The notes below the pieces were generated by a model. It was given only the letters and a program-made list of their open reading frames with translations. It was not told the DNA's origin and made no database searches. Shown here one piece after another: positions 54,835-63,498 of a stretch of 64,000 nucleotides of DNA. The stretch comes from Ignavibacteriales bacterium. Its GTDB lineage: Bacteria; Bacteroidota; Ignavibacteria; Ignavibacteriales; SURF-24. The stretch spans positions 1 to 64,000 of the forward strand of contig QZKB01000017.1 of the NCBI GenBank assembly GCA_003599415.1. The letters run 5' to 3'. Within the stretch, counting starts at the first letter, position 1, and each line of letters begins with the position of its first letter. The translations under genes and the position numbers were made by a program.

Positions 54835-57240
54835 ATGTTACAGGGTTATATGAATTTAAAAAATACTTACCTGACTATGGTAATGATTTACTGCCTGTCG
54901 TTAACGATTTATGCAGAGCAGAGCCAACTAGTTGATTCCATTCAAACCGAAAAAACATTTTATGCAATCCAGGTAAATGATGTTCTTTGCGGATATAGCG
55001 AAGCGACTGAGTCAATGATAGCTAAAGATGGAAAAAACTTTGTTGAACAGAAATCGAATATGTTTATAATGCTGTCGTTGCTTGGCAGTGCTTTTAATTC
55101 CGAAATGAATTCGGAAGCTGTTGTTGATCCCGAAACAAGAAGATGCATATTCATGAAAACAAAGGTTAAACAGGCTTCTGTAGAAATGAGTGTTGAGATG
55201 ACCCTTAAGGATAATAAATCAATTATTATCTCATCAATGAATAACCAGAAAAAAGAAATTGAAATAACACCCTATATAATTGTTGGTTCCGATGAAATGT
55301 TCTCCCGACTTAAAAAGGACATTTACGAAGAGGGAAAAAGTGAAATCAGTTACGATATTCTTGAAATTATTGAGGGAGAAGTACAAAACTCATCATTTAA
55401 AAAAATAAAGGAAGGGAAAAAAGAACTTGCGGGGAAAACTTATAGTACGGTTGTAATTGAGCAGGTAAATAATAAAACGGGAAGAAAAACCACTTACTGG
55501 TTATCTCCGGAAAATGATTACTTTGTAATGTTCGAAGTACAGCAAAGAAAAGTTTATTTGGCAGACCAAAGTGTGGTAGATAAAATTAAAGTTGCAAATA
55601 TGGATGAAAACATCTTTACGAAAGCAAATGTTTCCATTTCTGATATACAATCAATTGAATACATAAAAGTAAATGTTGTTATTGAACCTACAGGAAAAAA
55701 ACTTAGCGTTGATGATTTAAATGTTCCGGGGCAGAAGTTTACCGGCTCGGTAGTTAATAATCATATAGAAGGAATTTTTGAGATTTCATATAAAAAGTAT
55801 AACGGAGAAAATGCGGACAGATTTCCACCTGAGATTATTGACGAATCAATTAAAAAATATTTAACAGCCGAAGATAGGATTGAAAGTAATGACCCTGTCT
55901 TGATTGACAAAGCAAAAGAAATAACCGCAGGTGCAAAAGATAGCTGGGAAGCTGCAGTAAGATTAAGTAAATGGGTTGCAGAAAATATCCATTATGCAAT
56001 TCCCGGTGGTGGAACACCCAGAAAGACTTATGATATCAGGGCGGGTGAATGCGGAGCACATTCGTTCTTGCTTGCTACTTTTTGCAGAGCTGTTGGTATT
56101 CCGGCCAGAGTAGTATGGGGTGCTATGTATGCCCCTAATAATGGAGGAGGATTTGGCCAGCATGCCTGGAACGAGATTTATATGAGTAACTTAGGATGGA
56201 TTCCTGTTGATGCAACTGCGTTTGAATGCGATTTTGTAGATGCCGGTCATATCCGTATTTCCGAATATCAATCCCTTGCGAGTTCCTTTAATGGAAAGAA
56301 ATTCGAAGTGCTTGATTATAAATTAATCAACAAAGAAAAGACTAGTACAGAGAACACCCATTCAAAATACTATGGCAAATATACAAACATCGAAAGCGGC
56401 AAAACATTTACAGTTGTTGAGAAGGAAGGAAATCTGTCGCTTGATATTCCGGGCCAGATGGTGCTTCCTTTGAATGAACCGGATGATAAGGGAAGATGGA
56501 TTTGTAAAATAAGTCCCGGACTATATCTTGAATTTGCGAAAGACAAAGATGAAGAGATTGAAAAGTTTATAATTCATGAAATAATACCTTTGACAAAGAA
56601 ATCATCCCAGGATAGTATTCCCAATGATGTTCCAGAAAACCTGAAACCTTACCTGGGGAAATATTTATTTGCAGCTGTTAATCTGGATTTTACTGTACTA
56701 TATAAAGATGGAGCTCTTTGTGTGGATGAACCGATTGAAAAAGGAACAATAAAACTTCAGATGCCCAATAAAGAAGGTGGTTGGATTGATGAACAAAATA
56801 AAAACACAATTTATTTTGAAAAAGACAGCAAAGGGAATATAACCGGACTTAAAATTGATGTAGCAAACTATTTCATTAAGGGCGACCTTGCTTCTGAAGT
56901 TGTAGAAAAAATCTACCGTGCTGAAGGTATTGAAAGTGCGGTAAAAAAATATCTGGAATTAAAAACCACTAGACCAGGAAAAATAATTATAACAGAAGGC
57001 AGTTATAACTTGCTTGGTTATAAATTGTTGAATGAAGGCAAGTTGGAAGATGCTATCGAAATATTCAAGCTTAATTCCGAAGCGTTTCCCGAATCATTCA
57101 ATGTTTATGATAGCCTTGGCGAGGCATATATGAAAAATAATCAAACAGATTTAGCAATAGAGAATTACAAAAAGTCGCTTGAATTGAATGACAAAAATGA
57201 AAATGCAAAGAAGATGCTGGAAAAATTAAATACAAAATAA
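54835..57240 (+). CDS. Exported transglutaminase-like protein with DUF3471-like and TPR modules
   Basis: An 801-aa protein. A signal peptide (about 1-27, ending IYAEQ) is followed by a large N-terminal beta region and a transglutaminase-like domain (about 360-480). Its Cys-His-Asp triad is C406 (GECGAHSF), H443 (GQHAWNEIY) and D459 (PVDAT). Two related ~90-residue modules (from KYYGKYTNIESG and YLGKYLFAAVN) resemble DUF3471-type domains. Three TPR-like helices lie at the end (ESFNVYDSLGEAYMKNNQTDLAIENYKKSLEL). AGGAGG supports the start. It may act as a protease or crosslinker in the periplasm; substrate unknown. It is 48 bp after the XRE gene and could share its transcript. Confidence 0.8.
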   Translation: MLQGYMNLKNTYLTMVMIYCLSLTIYAEQSQLVDSIQTEKTFYAIQVNDVLCGYSEATESMIAKDGKNFVEQKSNMFIMLSLLGSAFNSEMNSEAVVDPETRRCIFMKTKVKQASVEMSVEMTLKDNKSIIISSMNNQKKEIEITPYIIVGSDEMFSRLKKDIYEEGKSEISYDILEIIEGEVQNSSFKKIKEGKKELAGKTYSTVVIEQVNNKTGRKTTYWLSPENDYFVMFEVQQRKVYLADQSVVDKIKVANMDENIFTKANVSISDIQSIEYIKVNVVIEPTGKKLSVDDLNVPGQKFTGSVVNNHIEGIFEISYKKYNGENADRFPPEIIDESIKKYLTAEDRIESNDPVLIDKAKEITAGAKDSWEAAVRLSKWVAENIHYAIPGGGTPRKTYDIRAGECGAHSFLLATFCRAVGIPARVVWGAMYAPNNGGGFGQHAWNEIYMSNLGWIPVDATAFECDFVDAGHIRISEYQSLASSFNGKKFEVLDYKLINKEKTSTENTHSKYYGKYTNIESGKTFTVVEKEGNLSLDIPGQMVLPLNEPDDKGRWICKISPGLYLEFAKDKDEEIEKFIIHEIIPLTKKSSQDSIPNDVPENLKPYLGKYLFAAVNLDFTVLYKDGALCVDEPIEKGTIKLQMPNKEGGWIDEQNKNTIYFEKDSKGNITGLKIDVANYFIKGDLASEVVEKIYRAEGIESAVKKYLELKTTRPGKIIITEGSYNLLGYKLLNEGKLEDAIEIFKLNSEAFPESFNVYDSLGEAYMKNNQTDLAIENYKKSLELNDKNENAKKMLEKLNTK

Positions 57241-57392
57241 TATCAACGGCCTAATTCGTTTTTAACGGCAGGAGTATTCTTCTACCAGATTTAACAACGT
57301 AACTTATATTTACTGAGTGGCAAGAACGTAATCTGCTTTTAGCGAACTTATATAAAATAAACATTTGTCTGTTTATAATTTTTATATCGAAG

Positions 57393-57779
57393 TTATTTTT
57401 CTACTGTGAATTTTTTTAGTGATAATACTTCTTCAAGAATTTCTTTAAGTACTTCTTCAAAATTATTTTTTACTTTATCATCAGTGTATCGTAAAATTTT
57501 TATATTAAATTTCTCAATGTAAATTTGTCTTGCCTTGTCATATTCAATTTTATCTTCACTCTCAAAATGCGTCGGTCCATCTATTTCAATGGCAAGATGT
57601 AATTCGGGACAATAAAAATCAATCACGAATTTATCAATGCTGTATTGCCTGAGGAACCTAGTATCTGCCACCTGTTTTTTACGAAGAGAATTCCACAATA
57701 ATTTCTCTCCATAGGTGGAATTATTTCTTAAATTCCTTCGCTTGAATTTTTCTGAGCTTTTATTATAATGCTTAGTCAT
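57393..57779 (-). CDS. DUF559-family putative endonuclease
   Basis: A 128-aa protein of the DUF559 branch of the PD-(D/E)xK fold, related to Vsr. The core reads STYGEKLLWNSLRKKQV, RQYSIDKFVIDFYCPELHLAIEIDG, with D and E-x-D as likely metal ligands, then FNIKILRYTDDKV. Such genes are common in environmental genomes near repeats. A nested palindrome (57787-57834) lies 8 nt upstream of its start. Confidence 0.82.
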   Translation of the reverse strand: MTKHYNKSSEKFKRRNLRNNSTYGEKLLWNSLRKKQVADTRFLRQYSIDKFVIDFYCPELHLAIEIDGPTHFESEDKIEYDKARQIYIEKFNIKILRYTDDKVKNNFEEVLKEILEEVLSLKKFTVEK

Positions 57780-57786
57780 TTTTCGA

Positions 57787-57834
57787 AACCCCTCCTGTCC
57801 TCCCCTTTGATTAAAGGGGAGGCTGGGTGGGGTT
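57787..57834. repeat. Nested palindrome of the CCTCCCC family upstream of DUF559 gene
   Basis: Outer arms AACCCC (57787-57792) and GGGGTT (57829-57834) enclose a perfect 10-bp stem CCTCCCCTTT (57799-57808)/AAAGGGGAGG (57813-57822) over GATT. On the minus strand it lies just upstream of the DUF559 start. Related elements are at 37063 and 51456. Confidence 0.7.
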
Positions 57835-58003
57835 CCTTTATTTTTGTGTGTTACATAATTTATCTTGATACTTAAGAAAGTATATTTCTAGTAAAAGTGA
57901 GGAGTCTAATAAAAATTTTTATTTTGGTAGTATCTTAATCTAAAATAATTTTATAATCAAGAATTCCCTCTAAAGTTCTGGGAAGTAAGAATTGAATTAG
58001 AGT

Positions 58004-59854
58004 TTAATTGCTCTTCAGTTTTGTCCAGGCTTTCTCAAGCTCCATCATAAAATCACCAAGCTCCGGTGAGAATTCCAGCCTGTTCATAACATCTTTCGGA
58101 ACACTGTTTATTATTTCCTTTGTCTTGGCATCAAGATATTTATCCATGCCGGTATTGGGCATAAGGTAAAGAATCTTTGTCATGTTCTTTGCGGCAACCT
58201 CTGGCCTTAGTATGTAGTTAAGAAACAATTCGGCGTTCTTTCTGTTTGCAGCGTTTGCAGTAATACAGAAGTTATCCACAAAGAAAAAAGCACCTTCTTC
58301 TGGAACAGCAAATTTAAATTCGGGATGTTCACGTTTCAAAAGCAGATAACTGCCGTTCCAGTTATGAACAAGATCAACCTCACCGGCAACAAGATAATCC
58401 CCGCCGATGTTGTTGTCGAATTTTTTAACGTGCGGTTTAAGTTTAATAAGAGTTGACAAAGCCGCCTGCAGTTCATCTGATTTTCTGTCTTTCATCCTGT
58501 AGTTGTTAAGCCTGTAACCGATATTCAAAACTTCACGCATGTCATCCACGAGAAGAATTCTGCCGTCATATTTTTTTTCGAACAGGATATTCCAGCTCAT
58601 CGATGTATCTTTTATGTTGTTGCCGTTATAGAATAATCCGCTGTAACCATAAGTATACGGTATGTGATAATTTTCCCCGGGATCATAATCCAACCGCCGG
58701 AATGCAGGATCAATATATTTTATATTAGGAACAATGGTAGTATCAATCCTTGCAAGCAAACCTTCGCTAATCATTATCCTAACCATAAAATCTGTTGCAA
58801 GTATTACATCGGATTTATTTGCGCCCATTTTCATCTTTGCCAAAAGCTCTTCGTTATCGTTGAAGTAATCAAGAGTTACTGTAATGCCGTATTCCTTCTC
58901 AAAATCTTTCACTACCTCATCGCTAAGGTAATCTGCAAAGTTTGAAATAAACAATTGCTGCGTGTTATCTTTCTGAAAGACGAGGAATAAAAACAAACCG
59001 GCAAATAAAATTCCGGCAGCGGCAAATGTTCTTTTCAATCCTTTACCTGCTTCTTTTATTTTATGAAGAGAATTAATTGAAAGGATGATAAGCATAGTAA
59101 TTACAATAAGAATGCTTGATATTGCATTTATTGCCGGAGTAATTCCCATCTTTACAAGAGAATAAATTTTTAACGGCAGAGTGGTTACACCTGTGCCCGC
59201 GGTAAAAAAGGTAATTACAAAATCATCAAGACTCATTGTAAACGCAAACAAAGCACCGGATATAACTCCCGCAGAAATTTGAGGAAGGATTACCTTATAA
59301 AAAGTTTTCCATTTATTTGCCCCAAGGTCCATGCTTGCTTCCTCAAGATTTCTGTCAAGGCTTCCAACTTTAGAAAGCACTTCAACTGCAACAAATGGAA
59401 TGCTGAATGTAACGTGTGCAATAATAATTGTTAAGAGTCCGAGCGGAAGACTTATGGTTATGAACAGGATGAGCAGTGCAATACCGAAAATCAATTCGGG
59501 TAAAATCATTGGTATGTAAAGAAAATTAAGGAATACTTTTTTCCCTTTGAATTTATATTTGCCGATAGCCAGTGCAGCAAGCGTTCCAAGTGTTGTAGCA
59601 ATTAAAGATGTGGCAATTGCAACTATAAGTGAGTTCTTAATTGCAGTCCATAAAGTTCTGTCGTCAATTACAGCCTTGTACCATTTAAGGCTGAAGCCTT
59701 CCCAAATTGTTACTACTCTTGACGAGTTGAAGGAATAGAACACGAGTATAATAAGCGGAATGATTAAAAAGCCAATTCCTAGTACCGTAATAGTTTTAAC
59801 AATTATACCTTTGCCGGTATTAAGTTCGTTTGCGCGTGAAAGGTTTCCGGCCAT
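58004..59854 (-). CDS. Fused spermidine/putrescine ABC permease and substrate-binding protein (PotC-PotD)
   Basis: A 616-aa fusion. Residues 1-265 are a PotC-type permease with six helices and the EAA coupling loop (EEASMDLGANKWKTFYKVILPQ, about 171-192). A seventh hydrophobic segment (about 277-293) acts as a membrane anchor. Residues about 299-616 are a PotD-type binding protein (LFISNFADYLSDEVVKDFEKEYGI, DVILATDFMV, YTYGYSGLFYN, LVAGEVDLVHNWNG). The binding protein is thus tethered to the permease instead of being free or lipidated. It lies 3 nt after PotB. The substrate is a polyamine by family; binding pocket residues were not checked. Confidence 0.88.
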   Translation of the reverse strand: MAGNLSRANELNTGKGIIVKTITVLGIGFLIIPLIILVFYSFNSSRVVTIWEGFSLKWYKAVIDDRTLWTAIKNSLIVAIATSLIATTLGTLAALAIGKYKFKGKKVFLNFLYIPMILPELIFGIALLILFITISLPLGLLTIIIAHVTFSIPFVAVEVLSKVGSLDRNLEEASMDLGANKWKTFYKVILPQISAGVISGALFAFTMSLDDFVITFFTAGTGVTTLPLKIYSLVKMGITPAINAISSILIVITMLIILSINSLHKIKEAGKGLKRTFAAAGILFAGLFLFLVFQKDNTQQLFISNFADYLSDEVVKDFEKEYGITVTLDYFNDNEELLAKMKMGANKSDVILATDFMVRIMISEGLLARIDTTIVPNIKYIDPAFRRLDYDPGENYHIPYTYGYSGLFYNGNNIKDTSMSWNILFEKKYDGRILLVDDMREVLNIGYRLNNYRMKDRKSDELQAALSTLIKLKPHVKKFDNNIGGDYLVAGEVDLVHNWNGSYLLLKREHPEFKFAVPEEGAFFFVDNFCITANAANRKNAELFLNYILRPEVAAKNMTKILYLMPNTGMDKYLDAKTKEIINSVPKDVMNRLEFSPELGDFMMELEKAWTKLKSN

Positions 59855-59857
59855 ATT

Positions 59858-60727
59858 TTATATCTCCCTCGCGTTATTTTCTTCAGCAGGATTATAGTAT
59901 TTGATGTACAGGAACACGAAGATGAAGATTATAAAAATTAATACGGATGAAAGCGCAGAACCGAATGACCAGTTGCGCGCCTGAAGGAACTGTGAAGTAA
60001 TTACGTTGCCGATTAAATAATTATCTGTTCCGCCTAAAACATCCGGAACAAAAAAGTTGCCCAGCGTTGGGATAAAGCAGAATACAATTCCCGCAATAAT
60101 GCCCGGCAGGGAAACAGGCAGCAGTACATTTTTAAAAGATTGAAACCTGTTGCCGCCAAGATCCATCGATGCTTCATAAAGTGAAATGTTCATTTTATCA
60201 AGGCTGGCGTAAATCGGTAAAATCATATAAGGTAAATTCCAGTAAACAAGTCCCACGTAAACAGAGAATGAATTGTTAAGCATTGCGATGGGTTCATTTA
60301 TAAAACCAAGCTTTAAAAGAATTGAATTTATTAATCCTGAATTGCCGAAAAGAATAATCAGTGAATAAAGCTCAACAAGAAGATTTGTCCACAACGGCAG
60401 TATAATTAAAAACATTATTATTTTCTTTACAGTTGGTTTGGCAAAAGCCATATAAAAACCAATAGGGTACGCAAAAAGAAGAGTAATTACAGTTGTAACA
60501 AAGGCATACACAAAAGACCGGAGGAAAATATTCAAGTACAACGGATCAAATACTGCTTTGAAATGCTCGAGTGTAAAACTTAATTCAACACCTCCGTACA
60601 TTTTTCTTACAGAGAGACTGTAGACAATAATTATTATAAGAGGAATAATAAAAAACAATGATAGCCAGAAGAACGGCGGAAAAAGCATCAGCCGGAATTC
60701 ATTGTTTCCTTTTTTAATTCTTGTCAT
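59858..60727 (-). CDS. potB: Spermidine/putrescine ABC transporter permease PotB
   Basis: A 289-aa inner-membrane permease with six helices and the EAA motif EASMDLGGNRFQSFKNVLLP in the cytoplasmic loop that couples to the ATPase. It pairs with the PotC half of the downstream fusion. It overlaps the end of potA by 14 nt and precedes the fusion gene by 3 nt, so all three are co-translated. Confidence 0.92.
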   Translation of the reverse strand: MTRIKKGNNEFRLMLFPPFFWLSLFFIIPLIIIIVYSLSVRKMYGGVELSFTLEHFKAVFDPLYLNIFLRSFVYAFVTTVITLLFAYPIGFYMAFAKPTVKKIIMFLIILPLWTNLLVELYSLIILFGNSGLINSILLKLGFINEPIAMLNNSFSVYVGLVYWNLPYMILPIYASLDKMNISLYEASMDLGGNRFQSFKNVLLPVSLPGIIAGIVFCFIPTLGNFFVPDVLGGTDNYLIGNVITSQFLQARNWSFGSALSSVLIFIIFIFVFLYIKYYNPAEENNAREI

Positions 60728-61802
60728 ATAAAATATTTCCGGTTGTTTTACTCCAGTTTACAAATAGTTCTTCGCCCACTTCATACTGAAGCATATTGGC
60801 TTCGTTCATAAGATAATTTGAATAGTTTATCTGAACCGTGTCGCCCGTTTCCAGCTTAAGATAATATTGTGTTAAATCCCCGATGTAAATCCTGTGTTCA
60901 ACTTTTCCTGCTATTCCATTCTCGTATGGCTTAGGTTCAATAAGACTTAACTTAAGCTGCTGAGGTCTTATTCCGAATGTAATTTCCTGTCCTGCAGTAA
61001 AATCAAATTTCCCGTTTCTTGAAATAATAAAATCGTTCATAAGTTTTATTTTACAACCTTCAGTGTTTACTTCTGCAACCGTGCCTTTAAGGAAATTCAT
61101 ATAACCGATAAAAGCAGCGGTAAAATAAGTGGCAGGATTTTCATAAATATTAACTGCCGTGTCACATTGTTCAATTAAACCATCTTTCATAACAGCAATA
61201 CGGTCAGCCATTGTTAAAGCTTCAAGCTGGTTATGCGTTACATAAATAAAAGTAATTCCAATTCTTTTCTGTATATCAGAAAGCTCAAGCCGCATTTGTT
61301 CGGATACTTTTTTATCAAGGGCGCTCAACGGTTCATCAAGTAAAAGTACAGATGGTTTATTAACAAGCGCTCTTGCCAGGGCAACTCTTTGCTGCTGCCC
61401 GCCTGAAAGCTGGGACGGCATTCTTGAACTGAACCCTTCAAGCCCTACTGTGGACATAATATTTTCAACATCTTCCTTTATTTTTTCGGGAGGAAGTTTT
61501 TTTATTTTCAATCCGTAAGCAACATTATCAAATACTGTAAGGTTCGGGAAGAGAGCATAATTCTGGAAAACAGTATGAACATCTCTCTTGAAGGGAAGAA
61601 TGTCGTTTATAACTTTTCCATTTAAAATTATTTCACCTTCGGTAGGCTTTTCAAATCCTGCTATCATTCTAAGCAGGGTTGTTTTACCGCAGCCGCTGGG
61701 ACCAAGAAGGGCGAAGAACTCGCCATCATTTATTGTGAGGTTAACGTTTTTAACAATGAGAGATTTGCCGTAAGACTTTTTGATATTCCGCAGTTCAAGC
61801 AT
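60714..61802 (-). CDS. potA: Spermidine/putrescine ABC transporter ATP-binding protein PotA
   Basis: A 362-aa ATPase. Walker A is GPSGCGKTT, the Q-loop is in TVFQNYALFPNLTVFDNVAYGL, the signature is LSGGQQQRVALARAL, Walker B is LLLDEPLSALDKKV, and the H-loop is THNQLEAL. A C-terminal TOBE-like domain (about 240-360) follows. First gene of the potA-potB-potCD operon. The family also imports other polyols or iron; the polyamine assignment comes from the operon. Confidence 0.92.
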   Translation of the reverse strand: MLELRNIKKSYGKSLIVKNVNLTINDGEFFALLGPSGCGKTTLLRMIAGFEKPTEGEIILNGKVINDILPFKRDVHTVFQNYALFPNLTVFDNVAYGLKIKKLPPEKIKEDVENIMSTVGLEGFSSRMPSQLSGGQQQRVALARALVNKPSVLLLDEPLSALDKKVSEQMRLELSDIQKRIGITFIYVTHNQLEALTMADRIAVMKDGLIEQCDTAVNIYENPATYFTAAFIGYMNFLKGTVAEVNTEGCKIKLMNDFIISRNGKFDFTAGQEITFGIRPQQLKLSLIEPKPYENGIAGKVEHRIYIGDLTQYYLKLETGDTVQINYSNYLMNEANMLQYEVGEELFVNWSKTTGNILYDKN

Positions 61803-61881
61803 TTGATTATCCCGGAAGTTAAAATTTACTTTGTGAACTTAAAAAAATATAATTTCGCAGCAAAGGGATTTTTAATCTTAG

Positions 61882-62235
61882 TTTGTATTATTTGGTTTAT
61901 TATCGGAAGGAGAAGAGAGAAGTTTAGAGATAAAAGCAAATGCTTTAATCAGACAACTACAAAAATTTATTAAGAGCTTCTTTCTTGCTTATGCTGAATA
62001 CTTAGGAATCGAATTCGATACATCTAACCTTGAAATAGTTTTTAACAAGTCATTGATCTTTAATGAATCCGAGAGAATAACCGATATGCAAAACAGCCGG
62101 GAAATTGTATCGAAGAAAACTCAGTTTGCTAATCACCCTTGGGTTAAAGATGTTGATGGGGAGCTTAAATAAATTGAAGCAGAAGAGGGCAATTATGCTG
62201 ATCTGAACGAAGAGGATAATAATGTCAAAGCGTGA
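61882..62235 (+). pseudogene. Phage portal protein, C-terminal remnant with an in-frame stop
   Basis: A frame open from 61882 (after a TAG at 61879) encodes a portal-like C-terminus: IVFNKSLIFNESERITDMQN, then KKTQFANHPWVKD. This is similar to SPP1 gp6-family portals, whose acidic tail is also seen (EAEEGNYADLNEEDN). A TAA at 62170-62172 interrupts it, yet the frame continues to a natural TGA at 62233-62235 that overlaps the next gene start by 14 nt. The N-terminal two-thirds of a portal is missing. The overlapping gene order is typical of phage head modules. Confidence 0.7.
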
Positions 62236-63076
62236 CGATAAAAATAAACGGCTTTTTAATTTGCTAGATGGCGATGATAGTAGGATTGAGAAAATCTTAT
62301 CCAGTTACGAAAAACAGATAATAGCTGAATACAAAAAAGCACTACAAGCTTTTAAGATTCAACTTGATCATATATATGAACGATTTGGAGAAAAGCCTGC
62401 TTAGCAAGATGTAAGAATAAAAAATATAATCGATAGCATTCGTCAGGATATAAAATCGTTAAATCTCGAAACTCAAAACATTATTGAAGATAGCATCAAA
62501 GATATTTTTGGAACTAGCTATGAATTAACGTGCATGTCTATAAACACTGTTCTCGATAATGAAATATCATTTGGCAAATTAAGACCCGAATAAATTCAGG
62601 CATCGGTCTTAAATCCTGCTGATAAAATTAAATGGACTACAAGGAATAAAAAACACATCAATAAACTTGTGAATGATGTTAAGACTGAAGTTAGTCAGGG
62701 AATCATCCAGGGCAAACCTTATAATGAAATAGCAAGAGGAATTACCGAACGAACTGGAGTCGCTGCAGGGAAAGCCATTCGCATAGCAAGGACTGAAACG
62801 CATAGAGTAACATCTGCTGGCCGGCAAATTTCTTATGATAAAACTTTTAACGCCTCTGAATCATTGGGCATTGAAGTTCAGAAAGTTTGGATTGCTATAA
62901 AAGATGGTCGTTCTAAAGATAGTCATCATGAAAAAATGGATGGTAAACATCCTGATGAAAAAGGATATTACACTTTACCAAGTGGAGTTCGAACACTTGG
63001 GCCGGGGCTCTCCGGAGATCCAAACGAGGATATTAATTGTCGTTGTATAGAGGGGATTGAAATTACAAGTTTTTAA
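62222..63076 (+). pseudogene. SPP1 gp7/Mu gpF-like phage minor head protein with two in-frame stops
   Basis: A 284-codon frame from the ATG at 62222 to the TAA at 63074-63076. Two nonsense codons, TAG at 62402 (codon 61) and TAA at 62591 (codon 124), interrupt it, and no frameshift is seen. The C-terminal third carries the family signature: IARTETHRVTSAGRQISYDK, KVWIAIKDGRSKDSHHEKMD, and SGDPNEDINCRC. The protein helps assemble phage heads. With the portal tail upstream it marks a small decayed prophage. C-to-T changes in Gln codons can make such stops. Confidence 0.78.
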
Positions 63077-63498
63077 TTTGGGATTTATGATTTTGGAATT
63101 TATCTCTTCTTATGTTGTAGAATATGTCAAATAAAGTACTCTTTGATTTTAAGGCAACAATGTTTGATAACAAATAATTCATAATGTATAATTGTTGAAA
63201 AGTAAAAATATTTGATTTAATATTGGACAGGACATTATGAAAATTTCTTACAAAAAACCTGCAATGAGTTTTAAAATTATTTTATACTTAAACAGTGGTA
63301 AATATTCTATATAAATTATAAATGTTTTTCAACCGCCTTTAACCTTATTTAACTAAAGTGATGACAGAAGTTAGTCTAAAGAATAACTTCAGTCATTTTC
63401 TTTACAAGCAACGATTGAAAAAACTTATAAAATAATTAACAAGTGAAATACAATTCACAGAATATTTAAAAAATATTTTAAAACTTCTGTGGCCTGCA
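63077..63498. other. AT-rich intergenic region between prophage remnant and NTPase gene
   Basis: These 422 bases are strongly AT-rich and lack a convincing gene. They contain the hairpin at 63361-63396 and a frame of only 25 codons at 63238. A weak stem pairs CACAGAA with TTCTGTG (about 63456-63490). I see no recognisable phage or chromosomal gene. Confidence 0.55.
63361..63399 (+). terminator. Terminator-like hairpin
   Basis: ATGACAGAAGTTA (63361-63373) pairs with TAACTTCAGTCAT (63384-63396), 12 of 13 positions, and T-rich sequence (TTTTCTTT) follows. It would isolate the downstream NTPase gene from transcripts of the prophage remnant. Confidence 0.6.

Noticed and set aside
62980-63000. GTTCGAAC motif resembling a tRNA T-loop
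   Set aside because: It lies inside the gp7-like reading frame and lacks the rest of a cloverleaf.
61882-63076. Stop-codon reassignment explaining the three internal stops
   Set aside because: The same genes also seem to end naturally at TGA (62233) and TAA (63074) where their families end, so wholesale TAA recoding is unlikely; kept only as an alternative.
63238-63315. 25-codon frame after the prophage remnant
   Set aside because: Too short, no family resemblance, no clear ribosome site.
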